From positions 1 to 22,392 of the forward strand of contig JAFQDI010000074.1 of assembly GCA_017416055.1 (NCBI GenBank): a DNA stretch of 22,392 bases. Direction: 5' to 3'. A program made the translations under genes and the position numbers. Origin of the DNA: Lachnospiraceae bacterium. Its GTDB lineage: Bacteria > Bacillota_A > Clostridia > Lachnospirales > Lachnospiraceae. The notes beneath the pieces were generated by a model, which ran no database searches, had not been told where the DNA came from, and saw only the letters and a list, made by a program, of their open reading frames with translations. Below, in pieces: positions 16,260 through 22,392 of this stretch (its first letter is position 1; each line of letters starts with the position of its first letter).

Positions 16260-17381
16260 TCATGACCTTTCAATTCGCAGAAATTCCACTCGGTTTCGAA
16301 CTTCCTCCGGCACTTCCGGCGGTTCGAAGGTATGCGGATAAAACCAGCGATAATCCATCCCGGCCTCGTCGCATTTCTTCAACACAGCCAAAAAATCATC
16401 ATAGCCATTGGGAGAAATAAATACTGTAATGGTGTTCTTTGCATTCTGAAGAAGCATCTCCTCATAGAGGCCTCCAAACGGCAACGTCGGTTTGTCGGTA
16501 TCAATCCTGGCCAATGCCTTGCTGATGGTATCCAACTGTCCTGCACCGGCTCCTCCGGCAATGGTTGTCGCTTTCCCATTCATAATATCGACACCGTTTC
16601 CGTAGCAGGCAACCTTGATTCCACGAGACAGGAAATGGGCAGAGAGTCCCATGGCGACCTGCATGCAGGCCTCCACCGCCTCGGTTCGCTTCCAAATTCC
16701 GGTGTCCTCCAGATTCATAAAGATCCGCAACGTCTGCAGGGCGGTGTAGTTTTTCTGATTGACCATCAGCGTCCCGGTTCGGGCGGTGGCTTTCCAGTTT
16801 ACACTGCGCATATCATCGTAAGGCTGGTACTCCCGGATTCCGCGGTATTCAAAGGGATCCTCCAAAAGATGCTGCTTCGTCAGCACTTCCCCGCTCAATT
16901 TCTGCAGGGATTGAAGAAACTCCTTACTCTCAAACAGTTTCGGATATACATAAAGATAGCTGGAAGTGCTCATGCTTTTGGACATCTCCGTGGAGAGCAG
17001 CAGGTCCGCTCCCACCAGATCGATGTTTCGTATATGATAATATCCGCGGCGGCCGCCGATATAAATCAGCCGTCTGGTAATACGCTCACCGCCGCCGATT
17101 CGAAACAGATCATGCCGATAATACTGGTCCATGTTCCGAAATTCCGGCGTATCCGGAAACTCCAGGTATTTGGATGTCTGAAATTTTACCTTCAGCAGAC
17201 TCAACGGAAGACGCTTCCGGTTCTCAATGATCTCCACCACCTCTCCGGTCTCGCCCTCTGTGATCACGGACTGTGCAAAGAAAACCTTTACGTTTAAGTT
17301 TTTGTCCCAATATTTTGCATAGATAATCTGCTGAAGTCGAAACAGTAAAAAGGCGATGATGCCGATTCCAATGATTTTCAT
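16260..17381 (-). CDS. DUF58 domain-containing protein
   Basis: DUF58 proteins accompany MoxR ATPases and are thought to be vWA-related adaptors; exact function is unsettled. The 373-residue product has one N-terminal membrane segment (about 3-22) and a beta-rich region (about 30-145, VFFAQSVITEGETGEVVE). The DUF58 signature lies at 180-210: EYRGIREYQPYDDMRSVNWK then ATARTGTLMVNQ. A vWA-like C-terminal part follows. Its ATG overlaps the moxR stop as ATGA, so the two are translationally coupled. Identification is confident; the client protein is unknown. Confidence 0.93.
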   Translation of the reverse strand: MKIIGIGIIAFLLFRLQQIIYAKYWDKNLNVKVFFAQSVITEGETGEVVEIIENRKRLPLSLLKVKFQTSKYLEFPDTPEFRNMDQYYRHDLFRIGGGERITRRLIYIGGRRGYYHIRNIDLVGADLLLSTEMSKSMSTSSYLYVYPKLFESKEFLQSLQKLSGEVLTKQHLLEDPFEYRGIREYQPYDDMRSVNWKATARTGTLMVNQKNYTALQTLRIFMNLEDTGIWKRTEAVEACMQVAMGLSAHFLSRGIKVACYGNGVDIMNGKATTIAGGAGAGQLDTISKALARIDTDKPTLPFGGLYEEMLLQNAKNTITVFISPNGYDDFLAVLKKCDEAGMDYRWFYPHTFEPPEVPEEVRNRVEFLRIERS

Positions 17382-18316
17382 GAGCTAAAACCCTCTGTAG
17401 GCACAGTGGTATTCTCCACGATTCGCTTCACCAGTTCTTTGCTCTCCTTGGTCTTTCCGTACCCCATCACAACGCGGTGCGCCAGCACCGGAACCGCCAA
17501 CGCCTTCACATCATCCGGCGTCACAAAGGTTCTTCCCTGCAGATACGCATACGCCTTCACGCAGCGCAGCAACGCCAGCGTTCCTCGAGGACTCACACCC
17601 ATGAGCACATTCTCGCCCGATCTGGTCGCGGCCACGATGTCCGCCATGTATTCCAGCACACAACGGTGCACATAAATCTCTCGGATTTCTTCCTTCGCCT
17701 GTTTCAGTTCCTCTTTCGACAGGACAGACATCAAATCTGCCAACGGCTCGTCCTTCATGTAGCGCTCAAGGATCTGACACTCCTCATCCTTTGTGGGAAT
17801 ACCCATGGACAGCTTCATCATAAAACGGTCCATCTGCGCCTCGGGAAGAGGGAAGGTTCCCGCCGTCTCCACCGGATTCTGAGTCGCAATGACGAAGAAG
17901 GGCTCTCCCGCCGGATAAGTCTCGCCGTCGATGGTGATCTGGCGCTCCTCCATGCACTCCAAAAGGCCCGCCTGTGTTCTGGGCGTCGCACGGTTGATCT
18001 CATCCGCCAGCAGAACATTCGTGAACGCGGGGCCCTTTCTCAGAACGAACTCTCCCCGCTTCTGATCATAGATATTCAGTCCGGTGATATCGCCCGGCAA
18101 CAGATCAGGTGTGAACTGGATTCGGGAAAACGCCGCGTCCAGAGACTTCGCAAGGGACTTCGCAAGTTTCGTCTTTCCGGTGCCCGGCACATCTTCAAGC
18201 AGAACATGGCCCTCCGCCAAAAGTGCAGTCAAAAGAAGTGTGATCACGTCTTCCTTTCCGATAATTACCTTGCTGACATTGTTGACTACCTGTTTTCTCA
18301 ATTCAATTCCGGTCAT
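17378..18316 (-). CDS. MoxR family AAA+ ATPase
   Basis: MoxR ATPases are chaperone-like remodelling enzymes that activate or insert factors into partner proteins, often with vWA or DUF58 proteins. The 312-residue product shows Walker A VPGTGKT (about 43-49), Walker B LLADEINRA (102-110), sensor ATQNP (144-148) and the Arg finger region QMDRF (161-165). GISPRGTLALLR-like sequence lies in the lid domain. GGAGGAAG precedes the ATG. It is the first gene of the nine-gene run, 176 bp after the lipoprotein gene, so a promoter probably lies in that gap. Confidence 0.96.
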   Translation of the reverse strand: MTGIELRKQVVNNVSKVIIGKEDVITLLLTALLAEGHVLLEDVPGTGKTKLAKSLAKSLDAAFSRIQFTPDLLPGDITGLNIYDQKRGEFVLRKGPAFTNVLLADEINRATPRTQAGLLECMEERQITIDGETYPAGEPFFVIATQNPVETAGTFPLPEAQMDRFMMKLSMGIPTKDEECQILERYMKDEPLADLMSVLSKEELKQAKEEIREIYVHRCVLEYMADIVAATRSGENVLMGVSPRGTLALLRCVKAYAYLQGRTFVTPDDVKALAVPVLAHRVVMGYGKTKESKELVKRIVENTTVPTEGFSS

Positions 18317-18354
18317 GTTCTTCCTCCATGGTTCTTACCTGCAAATACGTGTAA

Positions 18355-18398
18355 GCGGGCATCGTACAAAACCCTATGGTTTAGTGTACAATACCCGC
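18355..18398 (-). other. Strong 44-nt hairpin upstream of moxR
   Basis: In the minus-strand RNA the first 14 bases pair with the last 14, including two G-U pairs. A two-base CU bulge, five more pairs and an AUAG loop follow. On the plus strand the G-U pairs become C-A mismatches, so the minus-strand RNA is the better folder. There is no U-run after it, so it is not a standard terminator. It lies 39 bp before the moxR start and 94 bp after the lipoprotein stop. It could be a 3'-end stabiliser, a processing site or a protein-binding leader. Confidence 0.65.
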
Positions 18399-18402
18399 CT
18401 CG

Positions 18403-18431
18403 AAAAATCAATCAATTCTATGCTGTTAATC
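18403..18431 (-). promoter_or_regulatory. Tentative promoter of the moxR operon
   Basis: In the minus strand of the lipoprotein-moxR gap, TTGATT is followed about 16 bases later by TATTGT, which already lies in the first arm of the strong hairpin. Both boxes are imperfect and the coordinates are approximate. If real, the hairpin would sit at the start site. Low confidence. Confidence 0.25.
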
Positions 18432-18492
18432 CGTGAAAATCTACTGTTTTCCAATCAGGAACCGAGAATTTCTTTTCTCTAAAACGTTCTTC

Positions 18493-19413
18493 TCATTTTT
18501 GCGGAGAAAGAATAAGCATCCTTATCTGTTGGTTTCCCCTCATCAGATCATGAAGCAGTTCTACCTGTTCTTTTGAAATTCCTGAAGGAAAATCCACATA
18601 CACCCACGGCATATACGAATCTATCCGAAAGGTCAAATCAAGCCCCGTCCAGTCTTGAGCATCAATGATTTCCTGATTTTTTGCCGTAAAATAATCAGTC
18701 ACCTGTTTACGATATTGCTCTGCTATTTTTTTGATTTCCGAATTCGACAATGCTGACGGAGTATGATAAGTTACCTTATAGCTATTGCGAAAAATCATCT
18801 TCATCGTCACAGCATTATTGCCTGCATCGTTCAGCTTTTCTGCAATCTCCTCATAACTGCAGTGCAGCACATCTCCCACTCCGGCCACCAGCACCTTATC
18901 GTTTCGTCCGGAACGGGTGGCCGAAGGTCTTTCTTTCGTAAAAGAATACTCCACTCCGTCGGCCGTCTGAGTTTTGGGCAATTCGATAATAATCCCATAA
19001 TAAGTAATCGCATCTCCTGATGCACCTTCAACCCATCTCCTAAGATCTATCTGTATGGTGTTGTCCTTCACTTCGAAATGATTTAACTCGAATTCATAAT
19101 CGGTTCCCATGCCTTCGAAGCCGATAAAAACAAGCATATTTTGCTGGAAATAGGTTTTGTCGTAGGAGGATAATTTGGAAAAAAACAGATCATGACTGAT
19201 GGTTTCTTTCATCATCCGCTCCAGAAATTTCTGGTATTCCGAATAGGACTTCATCAAAACCGTTTCGTCCGGATCGTATCTGCCTTCTTCCTCACCCGGC
19301 AGATTTACCATCGGATAGCCATAAGCCATCGGCCGAGTCTGCTCGCCGGTGGTCTGTGAACAACCGCCACAGATGAATAAACATATGATCATGAACAAAC
19401 TTAAAACTTTCAT
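18493..19413 (-). CDS. Predicted lipoprotein of unknown function
   Basis: I do not recognise the family. The 306-residue product starts MKVLSLFMIICLFICGGC, a lipoprotein signal with Cys18 as the likely lipidated residue. The lipobox is slightly unusual, with Cys rather than Leu at -3. The mature part is mixed alpha/beta. Two halves of a possible domain are seen (LVFIGFEGMGTDYEFELNHF and WVEGASGDAITYYGIIIELP). No catalytic motif is evident. It starts 29 bp after the exonuclease stop and could be co-transcribed with it. Its location on the outer face of the membrane would fit the envelope operon downstream, but a link is only positional. Confidence 0.8.
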   Translation of the reverse strand: MKVLSLFMIICLFICGGCSQTTGEQTRPMAYGYPMVNLPGEEEGRYDPDETVLMKSYSEYQKFLERMMKETISHDLFFSKLSSYDKTYFQQNMLVFIGFEGMGTDYEFELNHFEVKDNTIQIDLRRWVEGASGDAITYYGIIIELPKTQTADGVEYSFTKERPSATRSGRNDKVLVAGVGDVLHCSYEEIAEKLNDAGNNAVTMKMIFRNSYKVTYHTPSALSNSEIKKIAEQYRKQVTDYFTAKNQEIIDAQDWTGLDLTFRIDSYMPWVYVDFPSGISKEQVELLHDLMRGNQQIRMLILSPQK

Positions 19414-19442
19414 TTGACTACCCCTTTCTTTGAGACTCTATC

Positions 19443-20396
19443 CTACATTTCCACTTTACTATGTTTTCCTTTTCGCTTTGCCGCGATCTCCGCCTTCCGA
19501 TCCCGGATCAGCTTCGCCCCGTCCTCGTCCGTGCGCTTCATGGTCTTTACAACAAACACACCGGCCGGCACACGCTTGATGCGAAGTTTCCCTTTCACGT
19601 ATCCGTGGCGCGGACAAAATACCAGACAGAGATACATCTTCGGTCCGGACGCGAACCACCGGATCTTTCGCCACACGAGACTGCGGCAATGGCTGCAACC
19701 CGCAGCGATCACCGTCTTGTCGGACAGAGCTTCCTCCTTCGTCCTGAACACGCGTGAGACATATTTGGAGTACTCCGGGAACTTCAGGTAAAGTTCCTCC
19801 TCCTTGTTCGCCGGCGGCCTGAAATAATCCACTGACAGGTAACTGCCCACCTTCTTCATATTCAGTCTGCGAAGCACCTCAGCGGTATAGGCCGCATCGT
19901 CCAGCGCGCGATGGAATGGTCTCGTCTCCGGGATCTCCAGCATCTTTGCCGCCACCGACAGCGCGCGGCGCACCCGTCCATCCTCCACATCGATACTGAA
20001 CAGTTTCTGGACATCATAGTAAGTCAACGGTCTGGGCAGCGGATTCGCAAAGTGGTAGAACGCCATATTTCGCTGCAGCTCCAGCAAATCCGTGATTCCC
20101 CAGGTACAGATCCGGTAATCCGTTCCGCACCACGCAAAAAAGTCAGCTACCACCGCTGTGAACGGCTTGCTGTGGGCCAACTCCTTCATGTTCATATGCA
20201 GCAATTCTCTGGTCTTGTAATGGAGGCGGCGATACACCTGCGGCCGGATCGTGCGGCTGTACTCGCCGATCACCTCGAATTTCTCGTTCAGTTTGACTGC
20301 GCCGATCTCGATAATCTCGAAGGGCAGTCCCTCCATCTCGTCCTCTTTTCCGGTGGGGCTCTGGTTCCACTCCAGGTCCAATACAATGTAATTCAT
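19443..20396 (-). CDS. DEDDh-type 3'-5' exonuclease with C-terminal Cys/His extension
   Basis: This belongs to the DnaQ/RNase T-like exonuclease family, which removes nucleotides from the 3' end of DNA or RNA. Motif I is VLDLEWN (Asp7, Glu9), motif II probably includes Asp103 (WGITDLLEL), and motif III is FHRALDDAAYTAEVL (His162, Asp167). The domain ends near residue 178. The remaining ~140 residues are an extra basic domain with AGCSHC (Cys234/Cys237) and CLVFCPRH (Cys257, Cys261, His264), perhaps a metal or nucleic-acid binding unit. The total of 317 residues exceeds a plain exonuclease domain. It starts 17 bp after the CsoR-type gene, so the two probably share a transcript. The ribosome site is weak. 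Confidence 0.88.
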   Translation of the reverse strand: MNYIVLDLEWNQSPTGKEDEMEGLPFEIIEIGAVKLNEKFEVIGEYSRTIRPQVYRRLHYKTRELLHMNMKELAHSKPFTAVVADFFAWCGTDYRICTWGITDLLELQRNMAFYHFANPLPRPLTYYDVQKLFSIDVEDGRVRRALSVAAKMLEIPETRPFHRALDDAAYTAEVLRRLNMKKVGSYLSVDYFRPPANKEEELYLKFPEYSKYVSRVFRTKEEALSDKTVIAAGCSHCRSLVWRKIRWFASGPKMYLCLVFCPRHGYVKGKLRIKRVPAGVFVVKTMKRTDEDGAKLIRDRKAEIAAKRKGKHSKVEM

Positions 20397-20413
20397 GGGA
20401 TTTTACTCTCTAA

Positions 20414-20839
20414 CTATTTAATGAACTGATCAATCGCCTTGTTCAGCTCCTCCAATGCCTCATGATCCCCCGATTCAATGGCATCTACGATACAGTGCTC
20501 GATATGATCCTGCAAAATAATCTTTCCCGTGTTATTCAGCGCAGACTTCACCGCAGACAACTGGATCAGCACTTCCGTGCAGTCGCGTCCGTCCTCCACC
20601 ATCCGCTTGATGGACTCCAGATGACCGATCGCTCTCGCCAGGCGGTTCAGCACCGACTTCGTGTTCGCGTGATAATGACCGTGCGCGTGGCTGCCATGAC
20701 TAGACCCGTGTGAGTGCTCGTGGCTGTGCTCGTGGTCTGCGTGTTCAATCACGGTGCCGTCCGGCTGCACATGGGTGTGCGTGTGCGGCGCGTGAACATG
20801 GTCGTCGTGGGTGTGGTGGTGGGTCAGAAGTCTCTGCAT
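20414..20839 (-). CDS. CsoR/FrmR-family metal-sensing repressor with His-rich N-terminus
   Basis: CsoR-family (DUF156) proteins are four-helix repressors that release DNA on binding Cu(I), Ni, Co, Zn or other effectors. Residues 58-141 are a normal CsoR domain: NRLARAIGHLESIKRMVEDG, then Cys87, His112 and Cys116. The spacing (25 and 4) is the same as in copper-sensing CsoR. The first 57 residues are an added tail with 20 histidines (HHHTHDDHVHAPHTHTH and similar), unusual for this family. GGAG precedes the ATG. No copper transporter or chaperone gene is in the window, so the regulon and metal are unknown. It probably represses its own promoter. Confidence 0.92.
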   Translation of the reverse strand: MQRLLTHHHTHDDHVHAPHTHTHVQPDGTVIEHADHEHSHEHSHGSSHGSHAHGHYHANTKSVLNRLARAIGHLESIKRMVEDGRDCTEVLIQLSAVKSALNNTGKIILQDHIEHCIVDAIESGDHEALEELNKAIDQFIK

Positions 20840-20898
20840 AGCTGTCTCCGTTTCACTGTCTTTCGTCTTTGGAATATACTGCTTCCGTCTTATCTTTT

Positions 20899-20927
20899 AT
20901 CATACCAAAATAAAGGTGACACCGCAA
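20899..20927 (-). promoter_or_regulatory. Promoter of the CsoR-type gene
   Basis: On the minus strand TTGCGG (20922-20927) and TATGAT (20899-20904) are 17 bases apart. Transcription would start near 20892, giving a leader of about 53 nt before the ATG. Confidence 0.6.
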
Positions 20928-20941
20928 CCCCCACCGGGGGA
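20927..20941. promoter_or_regulatory. Candidate CsoR operator
   Basis: A C5-ACC-G5 tract flanked by A residues directly abuts the -35 box. CsoR/RcnR family operators are typically G/C tracts in inverted repeat with A/T flanks. Position and composition suit autorepression by the adjacent regulator. Binding is inferred. Confidence 0.5.
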
Positions 20942-20986
20942 AAATCTCGAGAACCTTATTTTTCCTTTAATGTTCACCTCCATCTA

Positions 20987-21015
20987 TTGAAATCTCCCCG
21001 GACATGCGATAAAAT
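20987..21015 (+). promoter_or_regulatory. Promoter of the membrane glycosyltransferase gene
   Basis: TTGAAA (20987-20992) and TAAAAT (21010-21015) are 17 bases apart on the plus strand. Transcription would start near 21022, just before a run of hairpins, leaving a leader of about 245 nt before the start codon. Confidence 0.6.
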
Positions 21016-21026
21016 GTGGGATATAC

Positions 21027-21243
21027 GGGTCAAAAGGTCATGCATTTCATGCTTGCATATAAATGCATGACTTTGGGACCCAAAAAACATGAGAAAGTAG
21101 CCATTTTTCGCAGAAAAATGAGCGAATTTCGAATGTTTTAGAATTTCGAAAGCATGAAATGCGAAGAAATTCGTATATCATAGGTGTCAAAAGACCTTTT
21201 GACACCCACATTATTGAATAACTCCGCGCACCATGCGCCCGGA
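21027..21243 (+). other. Multi-hairpin structured leader or palindromic element
   Basis: Five stem-loops stand in a row: 21027-21081 (18 of 21 pairs), 21102-21120 (8 pairs), 21141-21172 (7 pairs enclosing GCAT/ATGC), 21183-21206 (10 perfect pairs, loop GACC) and 21223-21243 (about 7 pairs). Longer-range partners also exist: GCATTTCATGC (21042-21052) is the exact complement of 21152-21162, and GGGTCAAAAGGTC (21027-21039) nearly matches the complement of 21193-21207. GAATTTCGAA occurs twice (21124, 21141). No gene is seen here. It may be a regulatory RNA leader or a dispersed palindromic repeat. Confidence 0.65.
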
Positions 21244-21267
21244 CAAAATGCTGAAAGGGGTGTCCAT

Positions 21268-22392
21268 ATGCCCAAAAACGATAGACTATCCAAGCAAAAT
21301 CTTGTCTTCATTCTCTGCATCGCCATGATCGCACTCGGCACTCTGCTGAGAATTCTTTGTGTATATCTGGCCCCCTACGATATCTCCGAACATGACATCG
21401 GCTATTTTCTGGGGCTTGCGACGGAGAAGATTGGTGCCGGCCATCTGGGGTATATCGAATATCTCTTCAAGCACCGTGCGCTCCCCGATTTTTCTCCCAC
21501 GAAGATCTGGTCTTTCTATAACCCGCCGCTCTACCACGGGATATCTGCCGTTTTCCTCGGTGTTTTCACCGGTCTCGGTCAGACCTATGAGGCAGCATGG
21601 GAGTCATTACAGTATCTTCCCTGCCTGTTCATCTGTCTTGCGGTGATCGGCGCTTATCTCTCTTTGAGGGAGCTTGAGATCGACGGTCTTCCGCTTCTCG
21701 TGGCGACGGCGATCTTCTCGTTTCACCCGACGTTCAATTATCTGTCGGTGACGATGAACAACGATCCCTTAAGCCTTGCTTTCAGCGCATGGGCCGTATA
21801 TTTTACGATTAAATGGTACAAAAAACCCGCTCTTTGGGCCATCATCGGCATCGCCCTGTGCATCGGTCTCGGCATGATGACCAAGCTCACGGTAGCTCTG
21901 ATCGCGCCGCCGGTGGCGATTTTGTTCCTCTACCGTTTTCTGAAAGACCGGCAGTGGATGAAGATGATCCTTCAGTTCATGATCTTTGCCGTCATCTGTG
22001 TCCCGCTGGGAATGTACTGGTCTATCCGCAATCTCATCCTCTACGATATGCCCATCGGCTACATTCAGGCTCTGCCGTGGGGCTCCGCACAGAATGTGTC
22101 CACATTCACCTTCGGACAGCGGTTCGGCCTGCCCGCCCTGTCGGATTTCGTGCGGCTTGAGTCCTACTGGTCCTCCTCCGGCGCGACCGGGGCTCCCGAC
22201 CACAATTTCTGGTCTCAGACCCTGCGCAGCGCCCTTTTTGACGACAATATGCTGACCTTCGGCAAAGGCGGTGCCCCCGTACCGCTGGGACGAATCTTCA
22301 TGGTCTGCGCACTGCTTTTGGCGGTCATGACCGTCGTTCTCACGGTGATCGGCCTGTTCAAAGCAAACCACGCGGATCCCATGCTCCGGATC
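21268..22392 (+). CDS. GT-C type (GT39/ArnT-like) membrane glycosyltransferase, partial
   Basis: Such proteins transfer sugars from polyprenyl-phosphate carriers on the outer face of the membrane. The frame is open for 375 codons to the right edge. It starts MPKNDRLSKQNLVFILCIAM with a membrane segment near residues 11-34. Acidic residues in the first external loop (YDISEHDIG, about 37-45) are where GT-C enzymes place catalytic acids. NYNP-like SFYNPPLYHG and LSVTMNNDPLSLAFSAWAVY are typical of PMT_2-like proteins. Several more membrane helices follow. AAGGGG lies seven bases before the ATG. It is the only plus-strand gene and diverges from the CsoR-type gene. Sugar and acceptor are unknown. 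Confidence 0.85.
   Translation, partial: MPKNDRLSKQNLVFILCIAMIALGTLLRILCVYLAPYDISEHDIGYFLGLATEKIGAGHLGYIEYLFKHRALPDFSPTKIWSFYNPPLYHGISAVFLGVFTGLGQTYEAAWESLQYLPCLFICLAVIGAYLSLRELEIDGLPLLVATAIFSFHPTFNYLSVTMNNDPLSLAFSAWAVYFTIKWYKKPALWAIIGIALCIGLGMMTKLTVALIAPPVAILFLYRFLKDRQWMKMILQFMIFAVICVPLGMYWSIRNLILYDMPIGYIQALPWGSAQNVSTFTFGQRFGLPALSDFVRLESYWSSSGATGAPDHNFWSQTLRSALFDDNMLTFGKGGAPVPLGRIFMVCALLLAVMTVVLTVIGLFKANHADPMLRI

Noticed and set aside
21769..22371. Minus-strand open frame of 200 codons
   Set aside because: It is antisense to the plus-strand glycosyltransferase, which has a clear ribosome site, membrane helices and family motifs.
1..22392. tRNA, rRNA, insertion sequences or phage genes
   Set aside because: I saw no cloverleaf, rRNA segment, transposase or integrase on reading both strands; tRNAscan was not available to confirm.

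Overview
The window looks like chromosome of a Gram-positive Clostridia member, most likely Lachnospiraceae. The reasons are the gene families and their order (rpmG-secE-nusG with a GTG-started four-cysteine L33, a T-box-controlled long-form ileS, MBOAT/DHHW/SGNH/DUF4358 surface genes, a CsoR-type repressor), strong AGGAGG-like ribosome sites, consensus sigma-A promoters and intermediate GC. This is inference; no rRNA or other decisive marker is present. All genes are on the minus strand except the last, which is on the plus strand and runs off the right edge.

Layout, left to right: (1) nusG (cut by the left edge), secE and rpmG form a housekeeping operon with a promoter at 864-892. (2) A small membrane-anchored protein of unknown function follows glycogen phosphorylase glgP, which follows isoleucyl-tRNA synthetase ileS. 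ileS has a consensus promoter, a T-box leader with an ATC (Ile) specifier and an intrinsic terminator. A ~390-bp imperfect palindrome lies between that terminator and the ileS start. (3) Positions 7878-18316 hold nine tightly packed co-directional genes, in transcription order: MoxR-type AAA+ ATPase, DUF58 protein, multi-pass membrane protein with a DUF4129-like tail, two membrane-anchored SGNH hydrolases, DUF4358-like protein, MBOAT acyltransferase, DHHW protein, GH36-like glycosidase. Several junctions overlap or are separated by only a few bases. (4) A lipoprotein, a DEDDh exonuclease and a CsoR-family regulator with a very His-rich N-terminus form another minus-strand cluster. (5) A 428-bp divergent intergenic region holds a likely CsoR operator and promoter on one strand. 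On the other it holds a promoter followed by a run of hairpins leading to a GT-C type membrane glycosyltransferase.

The most interesting parts are the nine-gene operon and two structured RNA or DNA regions. The operon joins a MoxR/DUF58 module to a surface-polysaccharide O-acylation/deacylation set, and I read it as one cell-envelope modification system. The structured regions are the long palindrome in the ileS leader and the multi-hairpin leader of the glycosyltransferase. All functional statements rest on motif recognition by eye; no database search was run.
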